Shown one piece after another: positions 33,946 to 47,686 of a stretch of 64,000 nt of DNA; the stretch's first letter is position 1, and the number at the start of each line of letters is the position of its first letter. The notes under the pieces are model-generated. The model worked only from the letters and a program-made list of their open reading frames with translations, was not told the DNA's origin and did not search any database. This DNA is from Anas platyrhynchos (lineage: Eukaryota; Chordata; Aves; Anseriformes; Anatidae): NCBI RefSeq assembly GCF_047663525.1, contig NC_092591.1:33017001-33081000 (forward strand), read 5' to 3'. The translations under genes and the position numbers were made by a program.

Positions 33946-36900
33946 CCTTTATTTGTATCTATTTCCCAGATTTTTTTCTGACTTCTCCCCCTAACACATA
34001 TAGTATGTTTTGGCAGAAATAAGAGATTTTTTTTCATGTAATCACAGGACTTTAAGGAAGTGGAGTTTTCATTAAAACCAAACTAAGCCTAAACGGTCCT
34101 TTTGTAGAGCGTCATCAAATTCAGAAGTTTGCAGCCATGCCTTCCAAGCCCCACCATACACCTCTTTTTTCTGTCTTGGAGACTATAAATCCATATTAGA
34201 GGATGAAGGAACATTTGTCACACACTCAGGGAGGCTTCAGTACCAGGGCTGACACTGGGCAGCAGCGGGGTCCTTGCATGGACTGTGTGGCTCCACAGCT
34301 GAGCAGACGGAGCTGCTGCCGAGGATGCAACGCTCTTATTTTAATGCCCTTGCTAGAGGTTTTTGGTGCACAAAGTTTCTGTTAAACCAGTTTGAACTGG
34401 TTCTCTCTCTTATTTAGAAACTACCCATGCTCACGCTGTAGAATTACACCGTGTCAACAAATCTTCCTTTCCTTCTTGCCCTAGTATTCTGGGAGAGGGG
34501 GAGGTCTTTTTACCTTTCCCTGAAGCCTAAGCAAATCTGTTTTAAATGCAAAACAAATGTACCCAGGAATTGCCTCTTTCCTGCCATGTCTTCTGCTGAC
34601 TGCTCCTTCCACTGCCCCTCAGCCATAGCCATGTCATTTCCACCCTCCTTTCACTTATCTCCCCTTTCAGCTGCTAAGAGACAGATCAGAGACAGGATCT
34701 ACTCAGAAAGCAAGCTTGTAGACACAGGGAAGAGCTGGCACAACGTGTGTGCCCCATATCATCCTGCCTGTCGTCTTACATATGCACGTTCGCAGACAGC
34801 AAGACTTTATCTTCTTTCTTCTCTGTTGCATTCCAGTCACACTCCTGAGGCACGCAAGGCTGTAAATCCCATGAATATGCCTGGCCATCAGGAAAATGAG
34901 TAAGCATCTGAAGGATTCTGCTTGCAAATAGTCAGTGAAGCCAGGTACTGCCATTTGAATACTAAAAGCGTTGTGTATGAGGGAAACTTCCACTGTTGGC
35001 CAACCCCGGGGCAGCTGGGTGAGGCCCAGACGGAAGCCCGAGCACCAAGAAAATAGCTATTTGTTTTCATCAGTATTTTTTCACCACTAGGCTCTTCTTC
35101 TTCCGCAAGGCCGCGGATGAAAGGAGCTGATCTAAGATCTCGCATGAAGTTTCACAATACACTTGAGCTTCTCCCAGGCTGCTAAATGAAGGGGTAATCC
35201 CCAGCTGCATCTGCCTTCTTTATGTTAGCAGTGCCCCCCAAGCATGCTGGCAAAAAGCTATCAACTTCAAGGAATGCATTTCCTGCTCATTCCTCTCCAA
35301 CCCCTTGGGGCACCAGCTGAGCACCAGGGCTAGCAGGAGGAAACATTTTGGGCTACTGTACAAACAGAAACTGTGGTGATTTGGGGGGGGGTAGCTAACT
35401 TAGAAACGTCCGACTATCCTCATGAGCCCCAGAGCCTCTCCTGGCCCTGTATGCCCTGAGCCTACAGGACTGGATTGAGGCTCTAGAAAACTGTGTCCAG
35501 CTTCTGCTGGTTGTTCTTGAAGCCACAAGCCTGCTTGGTGAGTCTCATCACCTGCAGATCGGGAATGACATTGCTATCTTGCCTCCACACCCTCCCCGCA
35601 GAGCACCGTTTGCACTGATGTCTAGGGCAGGATGCTCACCTGCTGTCCTGCCTTGGCCCTAGGCGCTGGGGGTGAGAGGAGCACTGCCCCAGACTGCCCT
35701 CACCCACCCCTTCACATGGACCAGCAGCCTCATGAAAGGCTCCTTCTTCCCCATGCCTCCAGGCTTTCTGCAAATTGCCTCATCCAGCTGCTGGGAAATG
35801 GGGGCTTTCCCAGCTTTTATTTATTCCCCACTGCATTCAGGTTTATGTTAATTGTACGTGATTAACCGGCTGTGGGCTGGAAGCTCTTCTCAGAGCCTGC
35901 TCCGAGCAGGCCATGAGGTAAAACGATGGCAGCTTCTCCCTCGAAGCTGGGACTTGTGCAGCAGAAGGCAGCTGGGTGTGAGAGGCCTGGTGTGAAGGCT
36001 CAAACAGAACCTGTGTTTGGGGCAAAAGCGGTCACTCATACTGCACAAGTAACTAGGACGAGGAGTGCCTGGCCGGGTTGTGCATGTGACTGTCGATGTG
36101 TCAGGAGAAAAGCCCTTTCCAGAGCCCGGGGCAGAAGGCTAAGCCCCAGCTCTCAGGGTCCACACACCAGCAACAGCCATTTTATTCACGCGATCACTGT
36201 GTCATGCGTAAAGCAGGTGCAGGAGGCCACTCAGAAGTCCTCACTGGGGGGAAAAACAGTGGTGGCAGCACTTTTTCTGGGGCGTGGGCAGGGGTGGCTC
36301 TGAAGGGTTATGTGGGTTTCTAGGCTGGAGGGAACCAAACCCCATGTCCCCTGAACACTCTCTGCACTCCAGAGAAGCTCCTCCAGAAGGGCTTTGTGGT
36401 TGGGGTGCTCTCCACTCTCAGACCACCTGCAGGTTGGGTGCTCTGGCCTCTCCCTGATCAAAGGGCAAATGCCCAGTCCTTGTCTGAGGAACTTGACTCA
36501 AGAGAAGTAACCAGTGAAAAGATGGTGCCGGGGAGCACAGGGTGCTTGTCCTTCTCTGGAGATAACTGTCCTACCCCATTCCTTCCAACAAATGCCCTTT
36601 CTGCTCTATAGCTCCTAATGACTATTCCTCTGGGATGGCCTCATTGATACATATCTAATGAAACACAGAACAATTAAGCTCAGCTTGCAGTTGCCTTTAG
36701 AGTCCGCTGCTTCCCTTTCTACATGAAGAATAGCTGATGTGTCCAGGTATTTGCTTTTTCAATTGAGTGTTGCCTCTTGTCACCAAGCTCCAGTCTTGGC
36801 CAGATCCGTGTGCAGTGTAGGGCAGGAGAAAGGCAGATGTGCTGGGTTGTTTCTCTTTTGTGAAGAAGAAAAAGGAGGCTAAGCTGTGATGATTTGTGAA

Positions 36901-39900
36901 TATACCCGGTCCCTTTTGGCAACCAGATGCACTTCTAAGTCAGAGATTACTGAATCCTCTTCTGTCACCATCTCACAGTCAGCTTCACAAGCCTTGTGAG
37001 AGATGTCACACGTAAACAGACATTTCCCCTCCAGAGCCACCAATGATGCTCATACACGTGCTTTTGGCAAGGGTTGCGGCTGACTAATGCTCTCATTGCC
37101 GGGTATATTGGCTCCCTCCACCCTGCAGGAACATCCCCAGCAAACGGACCCCTTCCTCCAGCGCTGCTGCGCGCCCCCGTTCCCACCGCAGCCACCGGGC
37201 AGGCGGAGCTGTGGTCACACAGCGGGCAGGTAGAACAGGTCCCTGTGGCGTGACAGGGCTTGTTCAAAGCCTGACTTCCTATTCCTCCTGTTTGCCCCCT
37301 CCCCTTCACTTTCCCATAAACTCTACCTTTGTTTGACTCTCAGCACTCCCTTCTTTTGTGTCTTTTTTTTTTTTTTTTACAGAGGCAGGTGGAATTTGTG
37401 ATATGCATTGCAAGATGTCTGGAACTGCTCAGACAGTGTGGCACAATCTGAATATAACAGCACCAGGTGATCAGATAGCATCTTTCACTGGTCACGCAGG
37501 AAGCATGTTGCTCTGAATGTCCCTGGGACCCTTTCTGCACAAGGCATAACGGTGTCAGGAAAGGAAGTAGTAATAAATTTTTGAACCACTGAGGAGATTT
37601 TGGCACTGGGCAAAGCATGGTACGGGATACTTGCAAACCCTGCAGAAAGCACAATGGGAGCCTTAATGACTGACAGTGTGCCTCGGCTGCAACACAATCA
37701 TGCATCTAATTCCAACAAAGCTAACTTCAGCCAAGTGTCCTGCAGAAATATTCAAGATAATGAAATGTTGCCCAGGTGTATCTACACGTTGAGCTGGGAT
37801 TCTGCTTGAGCCTTAATGTGGGAAGTAAAAGAGGGCAGTGTGGGTATCCACCAAGCCGTTACATGGCTCTTGCTTTCTGCCTGCTGTTGCAGCTTACTCT
37901 CTGCGCTGCAGCTGCTCAGAGCCACACATAAACACCAAACTCTCCCCTCCAAGGTGCCTTTCATCTCCTTGGAGCAGAGAACAAAACAACTCTGCCTCAA
38001 TACATTCAGAGCTTGGCTGGCCACCTCCCTGTGAACAGAAATGACTGCTGCCTCCATGACGTGGCTTTGGGGCTATCTGCTGCGGTGCTGTGCTCCCATC
38101 CCCAGTGTCTGCTGTCGATTTTTGTGAGCCACCTGTGGGTGGCTGATGGGGGCAGAGTCCTTGTCCCAGCCCTGGCAGTAAGAAAATCAGCTCTCTGCTC
38201 AGTTTTACCAGGAAAAGAAAAAAAAAAAAAAAAGTGATAATTGGGAGGCCAGATCCTGACTGAAGACCCAGTTAGGAGGGAAGAGCCGATACGCAAGTAC
38301 TTCTCAAAACTGGCCACTGGCAGTCAGCAATGAGACAAACCATGTTCAGCTCCTGACCAAGTCCATGCTTGTTGGTGCTGCAATTAGAGTGGAGCAATAC
38401 ATGTTGCACATAGTACGGACCAAATTTCTCATGGAGATGAGTGTTGTGGAGCTGGGCAAAGCTCAGGAGCCGTCCCCAACCTGGTGGTAATTGTAAGGTA
38501 CGTCAATCCTTTGAAAATGCTTCTGAACACAGGGGTGGAAAGGGCCTCCTGACTCAAACCCACTTATCTTCTATTTTCGACAACTTTGTCATCTATTAGT
38601 TTTCATAAACAAGACTGTCTTGGTCTTCAAGGGGAGGGGTTCGTCCTTTTCTAGCTGAAAACCTCTCCAGAACCTCCAGGCTTTGTGAGCAGGAAACCAT
38701 CTTCTACTTTCCAACCTGCCTTAAATTTTGTCCACTCCATACCCATTTAATTTGCATTAAAATTGTTCTTTTGCTTAAGAAGTTCATTTTCTCCCCCAAC
38801 TTGAGAAAGTTCAGAATCCAGTGACAAACAGCCAGTAGCTATGTCTTGAGCTCTCCTTGCAGATCATCCCAAACTGTTAGCAACTCACATATCCGATGGT
38901 TAGATCACTGGATCTTCTAGCCCTATAGGATTAGCTATAAACCTCAGAGAAGAAGAGAGATTTCAGAAATCCTTAGGGTGTCTAAGGAGACTGGGGCTTG
39001 CTGATTCACCCTAGGGTAAGTCAGAGGGCCTGCCCTGCTGCCCGGGCATCCCTGTACCTCCCTCCTGAGGGTAGATGTCAGAAGGATCCTGCTGCGGCCA
39101 GTGACTGTTTCTAAGTCACTTGTCTGCCAGCAGCACTCAGCCAAAGTTCAGACAAGGTGAGAGGAAAGCGAACCTTTGTGTTTTCATGACAACATGTATT
39201 TTAACCTAGATAAGTCTGTTTCTTCATTTAGTTTAAAAGCTTCTCTGCTTTCAGCCTCCTAAAGGTGTCAGGAAGCACTCCTGTGCCTTGGCAATGCATC
39301 TTCAATCCCCAAGCTTTAAAGCCTTGCATGTTGTCACTGCTGAACTGAGGCACCTATTTAAATCAGGGCCAGGGACTCCACTGATGCTGTCTGCTTCACA
39401 GAGACAGAAGAAAGAGATCATCCCAGCTCTGCGGGGTTGATGAGCTGACGCAAGCATGACCCTATGCCATCTACACCTCCTGGAAGCAAGTCAGATTGAT
39501 GCTCCACTGATAAACATATCAGCGGCTGAGGAGCTGTCTGCAGCGCGGCTCCCATAATTACTAGCTCCAGTTCAAAGACTTTTATGCAAAGGAACAATGG
39601 GCACCAAAACAGTGTTGCTGCGTGTTATGCACCACAGTGTTTTGCTGTGATGGAAAGGTTTGCCCTGTCAGACAAGCCCGCTTTTCATGTGACTGTCCAA
39701 TTTATAATACAGAGGTAATTCCTGCCAGTAAGGAGGCTATTGTCCACCTTTTAAGAACAGCAGGTGGCTAAGAAGATGAAAAACAGGTTTTAGCAAAAAG
39801 GAAAGTGCCAGTCAAAGGAAGGGCTGTTTTCTTTGTTGGAAATCTGTCCCTATGATCAGAAGATTTCTCTGTCACTGGCAGTGCCCCTGAGATGGAGGTG

Positions 39901-42900
39901 ACAGCTCATTTGCTTTGCCCTCTCTGCCAACAGCTGAGCACGTTGTCCTGAGTAAGCATGCAGAAGATGTTTTTGCCTCATTTGTCTGCTTTCCCTCCCT
40001 ACTCACCCTACTGAGACTCGCAGCCTGTGCTCAGCAGGACGTGGACAGCCCTGTGGGACGTGACCTGCCGCCTGGCCAGGCCCGGCCACGGCAGGGTGTT
40101 CACCACGCCGCTCTCGCTGACTTCAGATCCAGCTTCTTGTGCAACCTGTCAGTCAGCAATCAACATTATGACCGTGCAGAGCCAGAGTGGTATTTATTTT
40201 GCAGATAAAAGCTTTGCTTAGGTCAGTTGTACCCCACTCAGTCAGCACTGATGAGACAGTGATCACTCCAACTGCAGTGGCCTGGAGAGGCTGTAAAAGT
40301 TTTTGAACTCAATTATCCCTTAATGACTGTCATGTGTTTGCTGAGACATGGTTTATTTTCAGTCAGTTGCTTCCCTCCCTATTCATTTTTCCTTCTCAAC
40401 CCCAGAATACTATCCCAGTGTATTTGTACAACAGCACCCTGATGCCAGATCTACAGGCAGCACATTCACATTATCACAAAATTACAGAAATTTGTCCTGG
40501 CTGGTGGACTGCTTGGAGGGGAAGAGGAGAAACAGAGGGGGAGTGGTCCTCATGGCATTATCCCAGCGGGCACCCATCCCTTGTACTTCTCCAGCCTCAT
40601 TTATAGCATGGCAGGCTGCTCCCTGAGCAGCTGAAGAGGTTGTGCTGAAAGTCTGTGTCCCTTTGAAGTGCCAGATTTCTTTCTCTCTCCTGCAAAAGCT
40701 TTCTTAGAGCACTGGAGAGATGTGCAGGTAAGTGGGCTGTGGGCACCTGAGTGTTTATTTGCACAGCTGGCATCTCTACAGGTTTCAGTGAGTGATGCCT
40801 ACAGTCAACACTTACAAAGTCCATGTTGGCAGACTGAGTTTAATAACAAAAATGTTTACTAGTAAGTAATGACAACATTAATGGTAATAACAATGGATTT
40901 CACTTTATTTCCAACTGCTAGAGCATTTCTCCGTTTCTTTTCTGGCATGTATATTTCTAATTTTGTTATGACCCACACAGTTCCCTGGGATTTCTGTAAG
41001 ACAGAAAACATTCCCTCTAGGAAACCATAAATCCCTTCTCTCCCAAATAATCATCATGTGCTGTTCACCTCTGAGGAATCGCTTTCATGTCAGGAGCCAG
41101 GGAGTCCCTTCCCACAAAGCCAAGGGATCTTGAAAGCCCTCCTTCCAGCCAGGCCTCTTAGGGCATCTAGGTTCAGAGCTGCAAGGGCTGCAGGTGCGAC
41201 TCATTTCTGCTCAGCAGGAAGATGGGAACCCAGGAGCTGTCCAAGTCAGGAGCGGTCAGTGTGGTTGGGTTGCTCCAGGCTGCACCCAGACTGGCTGCCG
41301 AGAACGGGTCTGCGGTCCAGCAGCACTGTCTGTGTTGCAGTGGATGTTCACCAAAACAGGACAGTTTCACCTGAGAATTTATTGGAGAAAAAAAAGTTAA
41401 TCTATAAAAACCTGAAAATGTTGGTTAGATAATTCCTGGCCAGAACCAACCTGTAACCCTGTGCTCAGTTCCACCAGGTGAAGTGGAAAGACAGGGATGT
41501 GAAGTACTTGGGGCTTGCTCCATGCCAGGAGAATTTCCCAAGCGTGGAATGACCAAAGGTGCTGAGGTCTCCAGGCGAAGGAGATGTCTGGAAGAACCTT
41601 GCAGGGGGAAGCGATCTTGCAATGAATCACCCTAGGCTCAGGTCTGATATCCCTGCCTAAAGATGCAAAGGTAATTGCCTCTGATTAATGCTGGCAAACC
41701 TCTGTGAACTCCAGCGAGGATATGAAAGGACTGACATGCCTCTTTGAGATGGGGTAAGATAGAGTACAGCCAAGTGTGGGAAGAAAATTAAGCTGAGATG
41801 TAGTTTTTAATTACCAATAAAGCCATGCTCTAGGATGGAGAGCAGGACTTGGTCTCTTCCTACTCTGTTACGCTCCTTCAAGTATAGAGAGGAGGTTAAG
41901 GAAGGGCAGCTAATTCCTGCTGTAGACTTCTGTTTGTAACAATTAAATATTCATGCTGGCCCCTCAACCTTTCTGTAATTACTTAGACCACAGATGTGGC
42001 CAGAGATTTCCAGCAGGTGCCAACAAAACGTGGAAGGGCAGCATGGGTGAAGTCAGCACTCAGCAGATGCAAGCTGCCCCTTTACCACGAGGCAGGCTGG
42101 GCTCCAGAGCGTGCCGTTACCTCCTTCGCTGGTCAGAGCTTGCTGGCTGTGAGCTAGCTTGACATAGCCACAGCAGGTAGCATGGCAGCCCGGCAGCAAA
42201 GCCTTCAGCCATCAGCTGCTTACACAGAAATCTGCTCTGAAATTTGTGCTGCTCTCATCTGGCTGATCTTCTCTCCCGAACTATGCAGAGGTGTCTCAAA
42301 AGTCAGAATCTCTTTCTCCTCTCCCCATCCTACAAGATGATGGACTCAGGATGGGATGCTGTTCTCCACCCACAAGTTCTGATCTTGTTCGGGATCAGTT
42401 CCTGCTGCTGCTGGGCTCCCAGACCTCTGGCATGGTGGCTTCTCATCCATTTGGGCTGAGGCTGTGCCCACATAGGCCTGCCTGCCTGTACTACAGAATC
42501 AACAGATCCTGACACCAATGTCTTATGTTCTGTGTTTTGGGTCCATCACTTCACTTTTCTCTGAAAACTTGATGAAAGTACCATGTAAATAAATACCGCA
42601 TTTTATCCCGTAATCTCCTGAACCCAAAAGCTGGAGCTATAATCACAGTGCTTGGTCTCCCAGATCCACTAAACAGTAATGAAGACTGGTGTCCGGACAC
42701 GTCAGGGCTTTTGTCCCGTTTTGAGGAACATGAGGAGAAATGCCGTGATGTTCCTGTCAACAACCCTTCCTCCGCTACGGCACCCTGTAAAGACCCCTTA
42801 ATAAACCTGTGTCACATCCCACTGAGGGGAGGGATCTCCCTTTTTCAAATGGAAAAGGGAAAGTCGTTCACCCAGGACCACACAGGGGCATGAGGTTAAA

Positions 42901-43413
42901 ACCTGGGTTAGCACTTCCAAGCTGCTGGTGACTAAAACCATATTTAGACTTTTCCTCTCTCCCAGCACCTGCTGCAGTGCCTTCATCATCTGAAAAGACG
43001 TGTTTGGAGGCAATGAATAAATCCACTGCATGGAAAGGCAGGACCAGGAAGCTGTTCCCCTGCTCCTACTGGTACTCATAAGGCAGCTAACCAGCTGTCT
43101 CAGGATGTCACGCTCCTCTCAGGGTACAGCTGTATTTTCCTGTGTAGCACATAATCCCTGTATTTCAGGCTTAGAGTCTTTTGATGGGAGTCTCATGCAT
43201 GTAAGATTTTACTGTTATATGCTAATAACTTTTTTTATTCTACAAATCTGCTTGGCTTAAAAGAAGCAAAACCAATCACCCTACGGAAGATATCACAGCC
43301 TAACATAACCTCACCTATCCTCCCTGCAGATTAGGCACTGCTGCCCAGATAATATTCCAGAGTGGCTGACATCTTTCATCTGCTCCATCTTATTAAAACC
43401 CCTTAGCAGAGGC

Positions 43414-43450
43414 ATGAATATTCATCGGCACTATATATAGCACTGTGCAT
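43414..43450 (+). promoter_or_regulatory. Orphan promoter-like spot: POU (MORE) palindrome plus TATA-like palindrome
   Basis: ATGAATATTCAT (43414-43425) is a perfect 12-bp palindrome fitting the MORE element for POU-factor homodimers. Five bp later comes CTATATATAG (43431-43440), a TATA-like palindrome, then a further POU-like GTGCATATT. A CpG-bearing GC-rich stretch follows from about 43450. No gene is known here. Direction is undetermined because both motifs are palindromic. Confidence 0.4.
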
Positions 43451-46400
43451 ATTACTACCCGCAGCCGGGAGTACAGCTCGGGTACCCACTGATCCGTACG
43501 TTTTGGTTTTTGCAAGGCTTTTTTCTCTGCAGCCGCCGCGACTCTCGCTGGCTGGCGGCTCCCGTGCCGTGCGAGGACTCTGCTGCTCTGCCTTGCTGGC
43601 AGAGATTGCACAGGGTTTCAAAGCCTCGCTCCACCGTGGTTATTAAAGGCTTTTGTTTATCTTGTGAAATCTGCCCTGTGAATGCTGACACCGGCTGAAG
43701 TGCTGGGAGAGTTTCCCTGACTCTTCCTCTCGCTGTCTCTCACGGGTCTATTCCCATGAAAACGATCTCAGGTGTGCGGTGCGTCATCATCCCACCCCAG
43801 GCGCTTTCTGGCTTACTGGCAGGGAAGATGAATGCGCAGTTTCTGAAGCTCTGCCCATGCCCTGGTGCTCCTCCTGCCTCCCAGCCTGCTGCAGGGACCC
43901 GGGGCTCCCGGCAGGAGAACAGCCCGTGCTCGGCAATACTGCCTCAAGCCCATCTGCGCTGCTCAGGCAGCATTTTCCCAGCCTCTCTCTCCCGTACAGC
44001 CCCGCAGGGACCCAGCCTCTGCTGGGAGAGCCGAGTCCTCTCACGACGGGCCCTGCTGCAGCACATGGTGCTGACTGTCCCCTCTGGGATATTGGAAGCA
44101 CTGCGGAGGGAGTCCTCAGCCCACGACTTCTTTCGGCTTGTCCTGGCCCTTCTCACAGTGGAGGAGCCAGCTCTGCCGTGCTGTGGGCTGCACAGCCTGC
44201 AGGAAACCCCTGCGTGGGGGATGCTCTGGGAAGGGGGCTCAGCTTGACTCGCCACATCCATCCTCTGCAGGAGCGTGGAGGTGCCTCCAAAGGAGGCCAA
44301 GCTGGCCACCCTTGCATGGTGTCACAGAAGGGCTCCTGCCACCAGCCGATGGCTGTGGGGAGCAGCGGGCACAAGCCCTGGCGCAGAGGCCCCAGCCTGG
44401 CTCCTTGGAGCAGCGCTGCCCTCCGTGCCACAGGCCTGGGGAAGGTTTCAGCAGAGCCTGGCTCGCTTTCTGAGAAAACAAGGAAAGGGAGCTTTACCCT
44501 AAACCCTGGGAAGCCCGTGTATTTTCATTGTATTTTAATTTTAAGAGATTGTCTGCCCCGCCCAAGATTATCTCATGGGAAAGAAAAGCCTGGCTCAGTG
44601 ACTCGTGGTGAAACTTGTCCCCGAGCCAAATTTCCCACACCTGACGTTCCTCCATAGGAGCAGAAACCAGTGTATTTCAGTTCACAACACCGCCCCGGGC
44701 GCAGCGCTGGGGGTGAGGGGATGGAGGGGGAGGATGGGACCCACATCTCCTCCTGCTCCTCCAGAACGAGTCGGGCCAGTCTGGGTGCCGAGCGGCTGGG
44801 TCCGCGAGCTGGAAAGGGCACGGTGTCACCCTGGGAACAGGCATCACGTGGGGCCGCAGCCCAGGGAACCTGTCTCAGGGATACGTTGAAACATACCCTG
44901 CTCTCTTGTGCAATAGGTCTTTGCAAGTACAATGCTGTATTTATACGGTGGGAACGGAGAGCCCAGGGCTGGACTCTGGCAGATGCATGAGTAAGCAGCT
45001 TCCAGGAGGCTCGGGTGCCAGCTGGGCCAGCGCTTTGATTCCTCTCCTGGGAGCAGATGCATGCTGTGAGCTGGGTCTTGACCAGCATCTTCCAGCACAG
45101 GGGGGTCAGTTTTGGACCCGTCTTATAAAATGTGTTTTTTTTTTCATGCAAACACATTATCTTCTGGATGCACTAAAGCACAATTTTTAGCATGGCTCCA
45201 GGAGAGGCAACAACGTAAAGGAGGGCCAAGATTTTAAAGCAGCCCAAGCAGGCCCAGGTGTCTCCTGGGCACAAATGACCTTCAGCAGGGTTGAAAGAGA
45301 AGCAGCCACACCAATGCATGGGCTACAAGAGGACTGACATTTCTTTTGCCGCCAGCACCTATCTGAGCAGTGCCTCCACTCACTGCTGGGCCTCCTTCAG
45401 GGGCTCCCATGCAGCTTTCCATGGGGACACCAGGTCCACACAAGAGGGATTAATCCTGCATGGGGCTGGGGCACCAGGAGCAAAGCTGCAGCAGGCTGCT
45501 TGTGCTGCCGCTGCAGCTGGGAAAAGTCAGCTGGCCCCCTGCTTCCAGGCTAAAAGTGGTTGCCCCAAGTTTAATGATATTTATCCATGAGACAAGGTGA
45601 AGAAAAAGCTGGTTAGCACTTGAGGATTAAATTTGGGGGCATTAAGAAGGTGATAAGGCTGTTAACCTTATCGGTTAACCCTCTCAGGAAATGGGGGAAG
45701 GTGCCATGCATGTGGTAATTGCATTTCAGTGGGGCTCAGGGAGTCCCTGCTTGTCCCCACTGCTGGGCTCATGTCAGCTCCTGACCTGGTAAGAACTGAG
45801 CCTGTCCCTTCAAAGTTAATAGTACGTAACCTGCAGGGCACAGAGTTCTCCCCAAGGGCCCTTTGGGACTTGCCTTCAGGCTCTGGAAGAAGGACATGTT
45901 GAGTCAGACAAAACTTGGTATTATTTTGGGGATTAATTCTCTTTAGTGGAAGCTCAGGAAAACATTTTTAGCTAGGATCTTACTTGGCACAGCTAAACCC
46001 ATTTAGGATATGCTATGTACAAAGAAAGGAAACAAAAAGGCCCCCTCCACACCACGTCCCTACCATTGCTGGCAGCAGAGCACCAGAGCGTTGCTCATTC
46101 GGAGCTGGGAGCTGAGAGCAGCAGCTAGCACACCGGTTTCATGCAGGACCACACGACGTGGTGCTTACCTGCACAGAAGGACTTGCGATGTCACTTACAC
46201 TGCCGGGAACCCCCTTATGAGTTATGCTGGATTGTGCAGGAGTCTGCTGACCAGGATCCGAGTCAGAGTCCTAAGCAAGACAGCAGATACTAGAGTCCCT
46301 ACCCTACACATACATTTTTTTGGCATTTTCTGCTGATCATTGTGCTACTGGACAAACCAGATCAAATAAGGATCCCTTCTGGTCTAAAGTAAGTGACACT

Positions 46401-47686
46401 TGGGTGGAATCGTGCTGGCCTAGCACTGGGCTTGGCTGGCTTCATCCAGCATGGTGGGGTGGTTTGTATTAGCAACAGTCTCCCAGGAACAATCCTGTGC
46501 TCTCAGCACCATCCCAAAACACAGGCTGGTCAAGCAGCACTGCAACACGGAAACAAGCCCGAACTGTGCCCGAGCCAAGCAGCAGCACAGGTCCAGTGCT
46601 CCAAGGCTCTCTTCAGGGAGCCTGGGGTGGCTTCGTGAGGACACTCCATTTAATGAGTGAGATAGCTTCACCCCCACCCTTCCCAGGAGCATGGCTGGGT
46701 TTTCAGGTTTCAGGGAGTTTTAGTGTGCTTATTGTGCACATGACAGGATATGGCTCAGCGGAATGACTCACTCCATGTGAAGTTAATTCACACTTTCCTG
46801 CTATTTCCATTCACAGGTCTTTCTGCAAGCTTGAATGCTGGGAAGCTGCGAAGCTGGGAGCTGGCTCCAAATATCCTCATAGATTGCTTTACACCTGAAC
46901 ACAGCAGACTGCAGAAGGATGGAGTAGTCTCAGGCTTTGGTTAAAAATAAAAAAAAAAAAAAGATAAATCCCAAATCATCTTTTATCAGGAGTAATTCCC
47001 TGTTCCCTTCTAGTTTCTGATTCTCATGTGCTCATCACCTGTGCTCCACTGTTTTTTTTTTTGTTTTTTTTTTCATTTGGGGCCCCAGATGTGGACAGAC
47101 AGAAGCCCTCCTCAGCTTTTACATAGCTATTTTGCTGATGTAAAGCTGAAAGGATGAGTCCTGTGAGCTTCTTAGATAGAGCCTTTGTGTCGTATGTGTC
47201 ATGAACAAAACTTTTCAGCACTTGAGTAGTGCTTAACTACCAAGTTAAGAAGCGAAATGAGGCTGGTGACTAAAATTACCCACCAGCTAATGACAGAGCA
47301 GCGTGCTGTTATTAAGGCTCCCGATACAAGTCCCATATGGGCTTGTCTCAGTGAGTGCTCTGGGGGCCTCCAGACAGGTCCCTGGATGGTGCCTTCTGAG
47401 AAGAGGCACTGACAGCCTTGCAGACTTGCTACTGGTCCTCCTCAGCAGCACCCTGAGGGGCATCTGAGGGAGATGAACAGTGAGGCAACAGGAGGATCTC
47501 GGAGGGTTTCAGCAATGGGGGGAATTTTAATCCTTGCCAGTGTGGGTTTAGACAGGGAGTGAGAAGTGGGACAATTCCCCTCTTACCCCATTGTCAGTAA
47601 AATGGAGTATCTCCTCCTTCATCTGTAGACCCAGCTTACTTCGCACTGACAAAATGACAAACACAAATTGCAGACGTTAAAAAAGG

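Larger units (their letters stand above)
30361..47670. other. Convergent intergenic interval SPINT1 / RHOV
   Basis: About 17 kb between the 3' ends of two convergent genes. No open frame here resembles a known protein. It contains a poly(T) run (32523-32546), a TTTTG pentanucleotide array (33894-33943), poly(T)/poly(A) runs (about 37360-37379, 38219-38233, 46949-46962, 47050-47073), a GC-rich island at about 40030-40130 and a promoter-like spot at 43414-43450 followed by a CpG-bearing stretch to about 44.9 kb. CTCF-like motifs with mismatches are at 32065-32078 and about 33464-33482. Confidence 0.6.

Noticed and set aside
43779-44657. 292-codon plus-strand frame downstream of the TATA-like palindrome
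   Set aside because: Composition (Pro/Gly/Ser/Cys-rich, no domain) and overlap with other long frames in a GC-rich stretch suggest chance openness; kept only as context for the promoter-like finding.
44573-45157. 194-codon minus-strand frame
   Set aside because: No homology recognised, no splice or promoter context of its own; overlaps equally long frames on the other strand.
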